A stretch of DNA of 64,000 nucleotides from positions 1 through 64,000 of the forward strand of contig NZ_CP016769.1 of NCBI RefSeq assembly GCF_002287925.1. The letters are read 5' to 3'. Source of the DNA: Candidatus Planktophila lacus (GTDB lineage Bacteria > Actinomycetota > Actinomycetes > Nanopelagicales > Nanopelagicaceae). A program made the position numbers and the translations under genes. Shown here in pieces: positions 54,787-63,853 of the stretch. The notes beneath the pieces are model-generated. The model was given only the letters and a program-made list of their open reading frames with translations. It ran no database searches and had not been told where the DNA came from. The number at the start of each line of letters is the position of its first letter. Positions within the stretch are counted from its first letter, which is position 1.

Positions 54787-55503
54787 CTAAGATCTTCTTT
54801 TTAAGATTGAAGAAACGATCTCAAGGTCGAATTCCGTATCAATATCGTAGGCATCTTCTTGTGAAATATCTACATAACCAACTCTGGTTTGAAATGTGTT
54901 TAAACCGTCGATGTTGTATTCCTGGTTCATCAAGGCATGCTTTGCCAATCCACACATTGTGCCCCCATTAAAGCGCACCACCCTTGGTAACTCCTGACGA
55001 TTAGACCAAAGAGTGTGCGCATCTATTTGATTAAAAGGAATAATGGTTTCATTTTTTATTACTTGCATCGCCCTGTAAGGATGGTGCTCAATTTCGTTCA
55101 CAGTAAAAACCCAATCAAAATTGCCGGATTGAATTTTTTCTACTGTTTCATTTATTTGTGATACTTTGCGAAGTGGAGTTGTTGGCAGAAGCGCGCAGAA
55201 ACTATGCGGAAGTTCATTCCTAGACTTTAAAAACTCCATCGCAAACTTGTACACCAAGAACATGTGTGCGGTATCGGTGGCAGTGTCCTCTGGCCTTAAA
55301 ACCGGGCACTCTGCGCCATAATTCAAGGCTACTTGTTGAATTTCAAGGGAGTCGGTCATGACTATGACGCGATCGAGATTTGATTCCAGTCCCGCTTTGA
55401 TTGCATGCGCAATCAACGGGACGCCGTCAAGTAACCTCAGATTCTTGTTAACTATGCCTTTCGACCCCCCTCGAGCGGGGATTAATCCAACGGTTGACGC
55501 CAT
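54787..55503 (-). CDS. CMP-nonulosonic acid synthetase (NeuA-like cytidylyltransferase)
   Basis: The product (about 238 residues) activates a nine-carbon acid sugar with CTP. The key CTP-binding loop is GLIPARGGSKGIVNKNL at the N-terminus, followed by LLDGVPLIAHAIKAGL and VLRPEDTATDTAHM, as in NeuA/PseF/LegF enzymes. The ATG at 55503 is favoured by AAGGA at the right distance; an ATG four codons earlier (55515) is also possible. It leads a minus-strand operon of at least eight genes down to 48166. Confidence 0.9.
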   Translation of the reverse strand: MASTVGLIPARGGSKGIVNKNLRLLDGVPLIAHAIKAGLESNLDRVIVMTDSLEIQQVALNYGAECPVLRPEDTATDTAHMFLVYKFAMEFLKSRNELPHSFCALLPTTPLRKVSQINETVEKIQSGNFDWVFTVNEIEHHPYRAMQVIKNETIIPFNQIDAHTLWSNRQELPRVVRFNGGTMCGLAKHALMNQEYNIDGLNTFQTRVGYVDISQEDAYDIDTEFDLEIVSSILKRRS

Positions 55504-55589
55504 GGCTTCCTTCATTCTCTCAATTTCTTTAGACTAGCATTTGACAATGAAACCATACCGAATTGAAGCAAATTAGTGGAGGCAAGACC

Positions 55590-56201
55590 ATGGAACCACT
55601 AATTTCTGTTGTAGTTTGCGCCTGGAATGAAGAGTTATATATCCAAACTTGTATTCGATCACTCCTTAATCAGAAAATTGAAGCGCCATTTGAGATTATT
55701 CTTGTAAATGACGGCAGTACAGACTCAACTTTGAAGGTAATGGAAAACTACCGAGATATCGAAATGGTAAAAATCAAGTCAAACGTCAGAAATATGGGAA
55801 TTGGGTATACATCCAATGTGGGAATCAGAATGGCACATGGTCGATACGTGGTGAGGGTTGATGCGGACGACTATGTCTCTGAGTATTTCCTTCAAACACT
55901 ATTTCTCGCGATGAACGATGTAGTTACTCACAAAGCAGTCAGCTGCGATTATCATTTAGTCTCTAAAAATGGCGAAATAATCGGTAGGAGAAGTTTTCCA
56001 GATGCTCCTATCGCATGTGGAATTATGTTCGAAAAGGAAGCACTAATAAACATCGGACTCTACAATGATGATTTAAGAGTCTTTGAAGAGAGAGAACTAC
56101 TGGAAAGGTTTATTCGAAGTTACAAGATGTTGAATTTACCGATAAGTCTATACCGGTATAGAATGCATGAAGCAAATACCAGCCGGGCGACATTAAACTG
56201 A
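55590..56201 (+). CDS. Family 2 glycosyltransferase
   Basis: This roughly 203-residue, single-domain GT-A protein begins PLISVVVCAWNEELYIQTCIRSLLNQ. It has the nucleotide-binding EIILVNDGSTDSTLKVME and the metal-binding DADDYVSEYF (near 82). It is short, lacking the C-terminal region of larger family 2 enzymes. The ATG at 55590 is chosen because GGAGG lies 9 nt upstream. It diverges from NeuA and is followed 11 bp later by NeuB. Confidence 0.88.
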   Translation: MEPLISVVVCAWNEELYIQTCIRSLLNQKIEAPFEIILVNDGSTDSTLKVMENYRDIEMVKIKSNVRNMGIGYTSNVGIRMAHGRYVVRVDADDYVSEYFLQTLFLAMNDVVTHKAVSCDYHLVSKNGEIIGRRSFPDAPIACGIMFEKEALINIGLYNDDLRVFEERELLERFIRSYKMLNLPISLYRYRMHEANTSRATLN

Positions 56202-56212
56202 AAGTAAAAATC

Positions 56213-57250
56213 ATGAATGCACCTCAAACATTAAGATTCGATAATAACTTTCACCTCCTGGCGGAGATTGGCGTTAATCATGAAGGAGACATAAATACCG
56301 CAAAGAAAATGTTTCAAGAAGCCAAATCTGCAGGGTGCCACAGTGTAAAGCTTCAAGCATACAAAGCTGAAAACTTAGTTACTCGAGCAGCGGCCGCTTA
56401 CTGGGATACATCCAAAGAAGAGACTAAATCTCAAATTGAATTGTTTCGAAAATATGATCGTTTTAGTATTTCTGACTATATAGAGTTATCAGATTTTGCC
56501 CACTCAATAGATTTACAGTTTGGCCTTTCCATCTTTAATTTGGAATGGATTGAACCTTTAAGCGAAGTTGTTGACTACTTCAAAATTGCATCTGCTGATA
56601 TCACTTGCACCCCCCTTTTGGAGAAAATTTCTAGATTCAATAAACCAATAATTCTCTCAACTGGCGCTGCAACTTTAAAAGAGATTCAAACAGCGGTTGA
56701 TACACTTACTCAAAACGGCAATAGCGATGTAACTTTATTACACTGTATACTTAACTACCCTACAGATTTATTTGACTCAAACCTTAAATTCCTTTCTAAC
56801 TTACGTCTTAACTTTCCAGAATTAAGAATTGGACTTTCGGATCATGTTGCTGAAATTGAATTTGTAAGGTTTTCCATTGCCAGGGTATTTGGGGCGTCGG
56901 TGATTGAAAAACACTTTACCAATGACAAAAAACTCCAAGGTAACGACCATTACCATTCAGGAAGCGCAGAAGACTTTGCCAACATTCTCTCCATTGTTAA
57001 GCAAACAGATTTGCTGATGGGTTCCGGAGAAGAAATTTTGGAATGTGAGATCCCTGCGCGACAAGGAGCCCGCAGGAGTATCGTTTATTCTAAAGATTTG
57101 GCACTTGGTGAAGTGATCGAATTTGAACACCTACTTTTCAAGCGACCGGGTATAGGAGTATCTCCGACTCAATACGCAGCTATTGTAGGAAAGACACTGT
57201 TGCAAAACGTAAGCGCCGATCAGTTGGTGCAATTATCAGATTTCACCTAA
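56213..57250 (+). CDS. Nonulosonic acid synthase (NeuB/SpsE-like)
   Basis: NeuB-type enzymes condense phosphoenolpyruvate with a six-carbon amino sugar to make sialic, legionaminic or pseudaminic acid. The 345-residue protein has the N-terminal NeuB barrel (LLAEIGVNHEGDINTAKKM, then FKIASADITCTPLL and LSTGAATLKEI) and a C-terminal SAF/antifreeze-like domain (from about 285: GARRSIVYSKDLALGEVIEFEHLLFKRPG). Both domains are complete. Which acid is made cannot be told from sequence. It abuts the SpsF-like gene with no gap. Confidence 0.92.
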   Translation: MNAPQTLRFDNNFHLLAEIGVNHEGDINTAKKMFQEAKSAGCHSVKLQAYKAENLVTRAAAAYWDTSKEETKSQIELFRKYDRFSISDYIELSDFAHSIDLQFGLSIFNLEWIEPLSEVVDYFKIASADITCTPLLEKISRFNKPIILSTGAATLKEIQTAVDTLTQNGNSDVTLLHCILNYPTDLFDSNLKFLSNLRLNFPELRIGLSDHVAEIEFVRFSIARVFGASVIEKHFTNDKKLQGNDHYHSGSAEDFANILSIVKQTDLLMGSGEEILECEIPARQGARRSIVYSKDLALGEVIEFEHLLFKRPGIGVSPTQYAAIVGKTLLQNVSADQLVQLSDFT

Positions 57251-57976
57251 ATGATTTTGGTACAAGCAAGATCGACTTCTAAGCGACTCCCAAACAAATC
57301 GCTTCTTAGTATTGGTGGAGTGGCAATAATCGAATGGGTGTTATCGGCTTGTCTTGATCTTGAAAATGAGCATACAGTGGTTCTCTGTATCCCAAACACA
57401 ACAGAAGAACTAGAACTTGAAAGCTTTGTGCGATTCAAATTTCCACGAGTTCGCATATTCAAAGGCAGTGAGGAAAATGTTTTTCAAAGATTTCAAGGAG
57501 CGTATAAATCACACCTCGATGAACTCTTGGCTGAAAACATCTCTAACGGAGTGATCAGAATCTGCGCTGACCGACCACTACTTTCAAGGTATCTGATTTC
57601 AGACCTCGTTCATATCGACCATGAAGTAGATCAACTGCTTTATAACCATTTCAATCCACTCAGAGTCGGCCCAATAGGCATCGGCGGGGAGTCCATGTCA
57701 CGATATCTAGCAGAGAATTTATTTACAGGAAAAATGTTTGCCCTTGCAAATTTTGAGCATGTAACTTCTGATTTATATCAAACCATGCCAGAAAATTGTA
57801 AGTTTATAGAAACCTTCCCTGAAAAATACTTTGAATCCTCCTTTGACTTAACTGTAGATACTGCGGAGGATCTGAAAATGTTGAATCAATTAGTTGTTGA
57901 TTTTCATATAATTCCGGGAGGGGATATTTCTGCGAGCCAATACAGAGAGATAGGAAACTTTCTATGCAAAAAATAG
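57251..57976 (+). CDS. SpsF-like cytidylyltransferase family protein
   Basis: The 241-residue protein starts MILVQARSTSKRLPNKSLLSI, a modified nucleotide-binding loop as in SpsF/CMP-KDO synthetase-type proteins, and continues with NVFQRFQGAY and RICADRPLL. It differs clearly from the NeuA-like gene at 54787, so the cluster has two nucleotidyltransferases that may activate different acid sugars. It overlaps the next gene by 13 bp. Confidence 0.85.
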   Translation: MILVQARSTSKRLPNKSLLSIGGVAIIEWVLSACLDLENEHTVVLCIPNTTEELELESFVRFKFPRVRIFKGSEENVFQRFQGAYKSHLDELLAENISNGVIRICADRPLLSRYLISDLVHIDHEVDQLLYNHFNPLRVGPIGIGGESMSRYLAENLFTGKMFALANFEHVTSDLYQTMPENCKFIETFPEKYFESSFDLTVDTAEDLKMLNQLVVDFHIIPGGDISASQYREIGNFLCKK

Positions 57977-58644
57977 AGTTCGGGGACGAGTATTTTAGTA
58001 AACGAAATTTGAATGACTTAAGCCGCATGAAGTCCTTTGCCCTTGAAGCCCAGTTTATGCACAAATATGTTGACAATACTGGAATAGTCTGCGATGTTGG
58101 ATGCAGCACTGGAGAATTTCTCAAATTCATTAATTGGCAAGGCAGAAAATTTGGTATTGAAATTAATTCTTATGCTGCGAAGGAAGCAAAAAAATCGTCC
58201 ATTCAAATAATTGAACAGCTGCAGGATGCTATTGAAATTTTTGACGTGATTGTTCTGCGAGGAACCATTCAACACCTCCCTTCACCTTTTGAGACAATAA
58301 AAACCGCTTTCGATAAACTACGACCCGGCGGAGTCTTATTTTTAATTGCGACTCCTAACACAGACTCGATCTACTTTCGCATTTTTGGCGACTTACCTGC
58401 CTTTGATTTTCCGCGTAACTATTGGTTACCAGGTTTTAAACAGTTGAAACTTGTTTGCGAACGTGAGGGCTTCTCTTTTTCGGGAGTCCAATACCCGTAC
58501 TTAAAGTCCGGTTACGCTTCGAGATGGGATTTCGTCAAGTTTATCGCAAGAATTTTCCTTAGAACACCTCGACTAGGTTGTGCATTTCCTAGAAATATGA
58601 TGAATCTAGCCTTTACAAAACCTATAACCAGAGACAACGCATAG
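57964..58644 (+). CDS. SAM-dependent methyltransferase (Methyltransf_23-like)
   Basis: The 226-residue protein has the SAM motif IVCDVGCSTGEFLKFI (near 38) and then IEIFDVIVLRGTIQHLPSPFETI, with GGVLFLIATPNTDS. These fit the small glycan-cluster methyltransferase group. It overlaps the SpsF-like gene by 13 bp and so is part of the plus-strand operon that starts at 55590. The acceptor is unknown. Confidence 0.85.
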   Translation: MQKIEFGDEYFSKRNLNDLSRMKSFALEAQFMHKYVDNTGIVCDVGCSTGEFLKFINWQGRKFGIEINSYAAKEAKKSSIQIIEQLQDAIEIFDVIVLRGTIQHLPSPFETIKTAFDKLRPGGVLFLIATPNTDSIYFRIFGDLPAFDFPRNYWLPGFKQLKLVCEREGFSFSGVQYPYLKSGYASRWDFVKFIARIFLRTPRLGCAFPRNMMNLAFTKPITRDNA

Positions 58645-58958
58645 GAACCGTTTTTGTCTTGATAGAATTGAAAAATAAGGAAGAAAAAAATTTAATGGCG
58701 AACCTTGATTAAAATTAATTTTACAGAATTGTTTCTACTCCAGATTTTAGTATATTGAGTGAGCGATTTGCCAAAAAACTTCTTGTATTTTAGGAAAAGC
58801 TGAGTAAATTATTTTGAGCACCCGATCATCTCTCGACCACTAGAAACTAATTTCCATGCATCCAACTTCTCACTATGACCAAGTATGTCAAACGTAGAAA
58901 CAACGAATCAAAATGTTCTTGCGGAATACAGGAAGGTTTCACGTGATATCGTCTTCCC
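58645..58958 (+). other. Spacer with a possible lost N-terminus
   Basis: No firm gene is seen from 58645 to 58884. From the ATG at 58885 a short frame codes about 25 residues (MSNVETTNQNVLAEYRKVS...) and then leaves the frame of the next gene. A single inserted base near 58956-58959 would join the two frames into one longer protein, so the start of the TIGR04325-type gene may be hidden by a frameshift. Confidence 0.4.
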
Positions 58959-59660
58959 GTGGAGATCTTTCAGGGAAAATTTGAATCACTTGAAACCGCA
59001 CTTAGAGAGCAAAAATTTATTAATCCCAGTGATGCGTTTTCTACAGAAAGATGGAAGACTCGCCAGCAATTATTTTTGGATATGTCTAGAGAAGGGATCT
59101 CACCGAGACATTCAAGCCTTGTTCGTTTTTTAGAAGAGAATGAACAAATCGAAATCGTTTTAGATATTGGAGGAGGTAGTGGTTGGATTTTCCACTTACT
59201 CCGAGCGAGGATTCAAAGACCTTTAACTTACATTAATTTAGAAATTAAAGAAATTTGCGATGAATTTTCAAAAGAATTTAAAGAGACGCACCTAGTACAG
59301 TTTGTAGATTCCTGGGAACCAATCTTTCGACTAGAAAAAATCTCTCTCGTTTACTCCAATTCTACATTGCAATATATTTCTGATGAAATATTTTTTGAAA
59401 ACTTCAAAAAGATTCATCATCCTCAATATCTAGTGCTTGACGATTTTATTGCTACAAGTTCACAAAGTTATTGGACGCTTCAAAACTACTATGGAAATTT
59501 TATTCCGTATTGCTTCCGAAATTTAAATGAATTCAATCAAAAACTGCTAGCACAAGGATATTCGGTTGTATCGGCGGAAGATTATCCACAAACTCTGGCA
59601 TCTGGATTTGACTATGGGAGTGAAAGGATGCCCCAAACGATGGTTTACAAACTATTATGA
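58959..59660 (+). CDS. Putative methyltransferase, TIGR04325-like
   Basis: The 233-residue frame has FQGKFESLETALREQ near the start, which fits the G-x-F-x-S-W-x-E-A block of the TIGR04325 family, and IEIVLDIGGGSGWIFHLL (near 65) as the SAM-binding loop, followed by VYSNSTLQYI. The only in-frame start is GTG 58959 with no ribosome site, which is suspicious; a frameshift just upstream may have separated a further 25 N-terminal residues. The product probably modifies a surface sugar. Confidence 0.7.
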   Translation: MEIFQGKFESLETALREQKFINPSDAFSTERWKTRQQLFLDMSREGISPRHSSLVRFLEENEQIEIVLDIGGGSGWIFHLLRARIQRPLTYINLEIKEICDEFSKEFKETHLVQFVDSWEPIFRLEKISLVYSNSTLQYISDEIFFENFKKIHHPQYLVLDDFIATSSQSYWTLQNYYGNFIPYCFRNLNEFNQKLLAQGYSVVSAEDYPQTLASGFDYGSERMPQTMVYKLL

Positions 59661-59807
59661 TGAGCAACTCTCCATTATGTTAAATTTGAGCATTAACTAA
59701 GAATTAGGTTGACTAACTGCCAAGTCCGAAGCGGGCATTCGAAAACCATGGGGTATATTCGGTGTCAACGATAAGCTAAAAAGCTACAAAAGAACAGGAG
59801 TTCAGAA

Positions 59808-61037
59808 TTGCAATGCAGAATTTGTAGCAAAGACATTGAAAATGTGGTCGATTTTGGATCGATGCCGATTGCCAACAACTTCGTCAAAGAGATTGAAAGT
59901 GACAATTACAGGTTCAACCTATCTGCTTCATTCTGCCAAGATTGCCATCTCTTGCAAATAGATGAACAACCCGTTAAAGAATTAATGTTTCATGACGAAT
60001 ACAAGTTCTTTACTGGATTATCGGAACACATGCGAATTCACTTTCATGAAATGTTCGAGGAATATTTTAATGAAGTTCTCGCTGATTCAAAGGAAGTCTT
60101 TATTGTTGAAATTGGATGTAATGATGGAACACTTCTAGAAGCAGCAAAAAATCGCGGTTTGCGTCACTTAGGCATTGATCCATCTGCAAATGTTGTGGCA
60201 AGAGCAAGGGAACGTGGAATATCAACCGAAATTGCTTTTTTTGATTCAACTGTGGCAAAGAATGTTAAAACTAGTTATCAGAGTGCTGACTTGATATTTG
60301 CGGCAAACGTTGTGTGTCATATCCCGGATCTATTGGATTTTGCAACTGGAATCAATATGTTACTTCATGAAGACGGAAAGTTTATTTTCGAGGAACCTTA
60401 TGTAGGAAGCATGATTGAAAAAACATCCTATGATCAGATTTATGATGAGCATGTTTACATTTTTGGAATCCTAGCAATTCAAAAAGTTTTCAACTTGGTT
60501 GGGTTGGAATTGATAGATGCCATTCCACAATCAACTCATGGTGGTTCAATGAGATACGTAATTGCACATCGTGATAAATTTCAAATTAGCGACAATGTGG
60601 CTAGGCTTATTGATCAGGAATTAGAACGTGGATATGACCAAGTTGAAACTTACAAGAAGTTTGGATCTGAGTGCGAATCTAGAAAGTTTGAACTTTTAAA
60701 ACTGCTGAAAAAACTAAACTCACAAGGCTACAAAGTAGCTGGGTACGCGGCGACTTCAAAAAGTACAACAGTGTTAAATTACTGCAAAATTGATTCGCAA
60801 TTAATTAGCTATATCTCCGATTCCACTACGGATAAACAAGGCAAGCTGTCTCCTGGAATGTATATCCCAGTGGTTTCGCATGAAACCATGCGTGCCAATC
60901 CGCCGGATTATTTAGTTCTGTTTGCATGGAATCATGAAATTGAGATCCTTCGAAAAGAGTCCATGTTGACGTCACAGGGAATGAAATGGATTAGATTTGT
61001 TCCAAAAGTTGAAGTAGTGGAATTTCATGAAAACTAA
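59808..61037 (+). CDS. Sugar C-methyltransferase (NovU/TylC3-like)
   Basis: The 409-residue protein has the three parts of this family. First is an N-terminal zinc-binding domain (Cys3, Cys6, Cys43, Cys46 in MQCRICSK and FCQDCHLL). Next is a SAM-binding domain (FIVEIGCNDGTLLEAAKNRG near 100). Last is a C-terminal domain (VAGYAATSKSTTVLNYCKI and YISDSTTDKQGKLSPGMYIP). It uses SAM to put a methyl group on C-3 of an NDP-4-keto-deoxysugar. The start is a TTG behind CAGGAG. It overlaps the aminotransferase gene by 11 bp, consistent with making a branched amino-deoxysugar. Confidence 0.88.
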   Translation: MQCRICSKDIENVVDFGSMPIANNFVKEIESDNYRFNLSASFCQDCHLLQIDEQPVKELMFHDEYKFFTGLSEHMRIHFHEMFEEYFNEVLADSKEVFIVEIGCNDGTLLEAAKNRGLRHLGIDPSANVVARARERGISTEIAFFDSTVAKNVKTSYQSADLIFAANVVCHIPDLLDFATGINMLLHEDGKFIFEEPYVGSMIEKTSYDQIYDEHVYIFGILAIQKVFNLVGLELIDAIPQSTHGGSMRYVIAHRDKFQISDNVARLIDQELERGYDQVETYKKFGSECESRKFELLKLLKKLNSQGYKVAGYAATSKSTTVLNYCKIDSQLISYISDSTTDKQGKLSPGMYIPVVSHETMRANPPDYLVLFAWNHEIEILRKESMLTSQGMKWIRFVPKVEVVEFHEN

Positions 61038-62136
61038 ACTCTCGTTTGCTAACCCAGCTAAACAAAATGAGAAAAGCCGCCTTCAAATTTTTGAAGCGAT
61101 TGAAAGAGTAGTGTATTCAGGAAATTATATCTTAGGCTCAGAAGTGCAAGACTTCGAGATTGCATTCGCTGAATATATAGGGGCCAGAAATTGCGTGGGA
61201 GTAAATTCAGGAACAGATGCCCTTATTTTGTCGTTGAGGGCGCTAGGAATCGGCCATGGAGATGAAGTCATCACTCCATCTCATACGGCGGTTGCTACCG
61301 TAGCTGCTATATGCACAACTGGCGCAAAACCTGTTTTTGTTGATGTAGATCTAGATACATTTACTTTGATTCCCGAATTGGCCGAGCGAGCCATAAACAG
61401 AAGAACAAAAGCAATAATTGCCGTGCATCTATATGGGCACCCCTGTGATATGGATCGCCTATTGGAATTGGTTGATAGGGTGGGTATTCATTTAATTGAA
61501 GATTGCTCGCAGGCGCACGGTGCTGAATGGAATGGAAAAAAAGTTGGATCATTCGGATCGGTATCGTGTTTTAGTTTCTACCCCACCAAAAACTTAGGTG
61601 CAATTGGAGATGGCGGTGCAGTTTTAACAAATAATGATGAACTGGCCGAAAGAATTCGACTTATTCGCGAATATGGCTGGGATTTAAATAGGACGTCATT
61701 AGAAATTAGCGGAGTTTCAAGATTAGACGAGATTCAAGCAGCAATTCTGAAAGTAAAGCTCGCTGATTTAAAAAAATCGATTGAACGTCGAAATGAAATT
61801 GCTATGTTGTATAGAAATGGAATAAATAATTCTGAAGTTATCTTGCCAACAACTTCAATTAACGCTATTCATGCTTTTCATTTATTTGTAATTAGAACAA
61901 ACATCAGAGAAAAAATGATTAAAGATTTTAGCCGACTTGAAATATTTCCAGGAATACACTATCGGAAGCCGGTACATGCGCAACCAGCATACTTAAAGTA
62001 TCAACCGATGGACGGGGACTCGTTGGCAAATACAAACCATTTAGCTGCAACCGTGCTTTCGTTACCGATGTATCCGGAATTAGATGAAAGCGATGTCAAC
62101 CGAGTTATTGAAGGGATAAACAATGTTCAATCGTGA
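61027..62136 (+). CDS. DegT/DnrJ/EryC1 sugar aminotransferase
   Basis: This PLP enzyme converts a keto-sugar nucleotide to an amino sugar. The 369-residue protein has CVGVNSGTDALILSLRALGIG, the HLYGHPCDMD block, EDCSQAHGAEWNGKKVGSFG and the PLP lysine Lys188 in FYPTKNLGAIGDGGAV. The length is normal. It is most like FdtB/QdtB-type 3-aminotransferases. It overlaps the genes on both sides, so the four-gene run 59808-63853 is one operon. Confidence 0.92.
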   Translation: MKTKLSFANPAKQNEKSRLQIFEAIERVVYSGNYILGSEVQDFEIAFAEYIGARNCVGVNSGTDALILSLRALGIGHGDEVITPSHTAVATVAAICTTGAKPVFVDVDLDTFTLIPELAERAINRRTKAIIAVHLYGHPCDMDRLLELVDRVGIHLIEDCSQAHGAEWNGKKVGSFGSVSCFSFYPTKNLGAIGDGGAVLTNNDELAERIRLIREYGWDLNRTSLEISGVSRLDEIQAAILKVKLADLKKSIERRNEIAMLYRNGINNSEVILPTTSINAIHAFHLFVIRTNIREKMIKDFSRLEIFPGIHYRKPVHAQPAYLKYQPMDGDSLANTNHLAATVLSLPMYPELDESDVNRVIEGINNVQS

Positions 62137-62854
62137 GGAATTTGAAAATGATAAAGTTATTGATATTCAGAATGCCTATTTAGACTCAGATCTTAGGAGA
62201 AAAGGTCTAGATTTCGTCATTCAGTCAGATAAGCATAAATATGGTTATTTTTGGACTTGGATGGGATTGCCGATAATTCAGATGCCAGAAGATATAGTGT
62301 TAACTCAAGAAATTATGTGGGATACCAAGCCGGATGTAATCATAGAAGCTGGTATTGCATGGGGCGGAAGTTTAGCCATGTACGCTGGATTCCAAGAACT
62401 CCAAGGATTCGGACATACGTTTGGAATTGATGTAACGATTCCCGATCACAATCGGGAAGCAATTCTAGGAATTCCAGTTGCTGATCGAATAACTTTGATT
62501 GAGGGATCATCCACTGACCCTTTAGTTTTTTCTAGAATAGCTAATGAAATTCCTGCCGACGCAAATGTAATGCTTGTTTTAGATAGCAACCATACCCATG
62601 AGCACGTCCATGCTGAATTGAAACTTTGGTCTCCATTATTAAAGAAAGGCAATTACATAATAGTTTCTGACACAATTGTAGAGAAGATTCCTCTTCAAAC
62701 TCATCGTCCTAGGCCATGGGGACCGGGGAATAACCCAATGACAGGAATGCATGATTTTCTTAAAAATAATTCGAATTTTACTTTTGAAAACATGTATTCT
62801 AAGAGAGCTATAAATTCATTCAATCCAAATGGCTACTTACTTTGTACGGAATAG
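62123..62854 (+). CDS. CmcI-like (cephalosporin hydroxylase family) methyltransferase
   Basis: The 243-residue protein matches the CmcI/rhamnosyl O-methyltransferase family: a GLPIIQMPEDIVLTQEIMWDTKPDVIIEAGIAWGGSL SAM-site region, FGIDVTIPDHNREAI, LIEGSS and MLVLDSNHTHEHV. Despite the family name, members are usually sugar or lipid O-methyltransferases. Its ATG lies inside the end of the aminotransferase gene (14-bp overlap). It probably completes a methylated deoxysugar. Confidence 0.88.
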   Translation: MFNREEFENDKVIDIQNAYLDSDLRRKGLDFVIQSDKHKYGYFWTWMGLPIIQMPEDIVLTQEIMWDTKPDVIIEAGIAWGGSLAMYAGFQELQGFGHTFGIDVTIPDHNREAILGIPVADRITLIEGSSTDPLVFSRIANEIPADANVMLVLDSNHTHEHVHAELKLWSPLLKKGNYIIVSDTIVEKIPLQTHRPRPWGPGNNPMTGMHDFLKNNSNFTFENMYSKRAINSFNPNGYLLCTE

Positions 62855-62866
62855 TTTCTAAGGGGA

Positions 62867-63853
62867 ATGGGTTTGCCAACTCTCGATGAGAATAATTCTT
62901 CAATTAAGCGAGCTCTTGTAACTGGTTCGTCTGGAAATATCGGCAGCACTCTAGTCCCAAGATTACTTGCTGAAGGCTGGGAGGTATTTGGTGTTACAAG
63001 TCGGCCAGGTATCTCCAGCCATCCGTTATTTCATGAGATTTATTTTAATTGGCATGCCCCTAAGAAGATTTTAGTGCCTCAGATAGATGTAATTTTCCAT
63101 CTCGCTTCTCAGAATAGCGCCTATGAGGCGCGAGAAAATGTGGTAAAAAATGTCACAAATACTCTTTTAAGTTTTGTGACAATTATTGAAAGCGTGAAGG
63201 AGTCTGGCTCTAGACCGGTCCTAATACAGACAGGATCGATTAGTGAATACGGACTGGAAATGCCTGCTTCTACTGATACAAGCTACCCAAATCCCCAAAC
63301 TTTCTATGAGTGCAGCAAGTTAACTACGCAGGTCTATGGTGATCAATATGTAAGGGAAAATATTGTTAGCCAAAATTTTGTACTCCGCCTTTCAAATGTT
63401 TACGGAAATAATCAGAGGACAGATGGCGCTCAACGAGGTTTTCTAGACCGTTGTATCAGATTGGGAATATCTGGACAACCTCTGACTTATTTCGGAACCG
63501 GCAACTATGTTCGAGACTACATTCATATTCAAGATGTCATTAATGCACTTCTTACTTGTTATGAATATCGACGAAAACTAGAGCATCGATCTTACGATAT
63601 TGGAACGAATGTGGCGACAAGTGTTTTTGAAATGCTTCAAATAGTCATTCGAGAAATAGACGATATTGCTAAAATTCGAACAAAACTTTACCAAAAAGAT
63701 TTTCCAGCGAATAGCTATGATATTGAAAAGCGCAATGGATTTGTGCGGCAAACCACGTTCGGGTATGAAACAGGTTGGAAAGCAAAGATAACTCTGTCTG
63801 AAGGTATACGAGAGTCTGTATACTCGATTTTTACAAGGGACTCAAAGATTTAA
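62867..63853 (+). CDS. NAD-dependent sugar epimerase/dehydratase
   Basis: The 328-residue protein has the extended SDR layout: RALVTGSSGNIGSTLVPRLL (GxxGxxG), DVIFHLASQNS, a serine block IQTGSISEYG and the catalytic YxxxK in FYECSKLTTQVYG. The C-terminal YIHIQDVINALL is also typical. It likely epimerises, reduces or dehydrates an NDP-sugar. The gene is 12 bp after the methyltransferase and is the last one seen in the window. Confidence 0.88.
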   Translation: MGLPTLDENNSSIKRALVTGSSGNIGSTLVPRLLAEGWEVFGVTSRPGISSHPLFHEIYFNWHAPKKILVPQIDVIFHLASQNSAYEARENVVKNVTNTLLSFVTIIESVKESGSRPVLIQTGSISEYGLEMPASTDTSYPNPQTFYECSKLTTQVYGDQYVRENIVSQNFVLRLSNVYGNNQRTDGAQRGFLDRCIRLGISGQPLTYFGTGNYVRDYIHIQDVINALLTCYEYRRKLEHRSYDIGTNVATSVFEMLQIVIREIDDIAKIRTKLYQKDFPANSYDIEKRNGFVRQTTFGYETGWKAKITLSEGIRESVYSIFTRDSKI

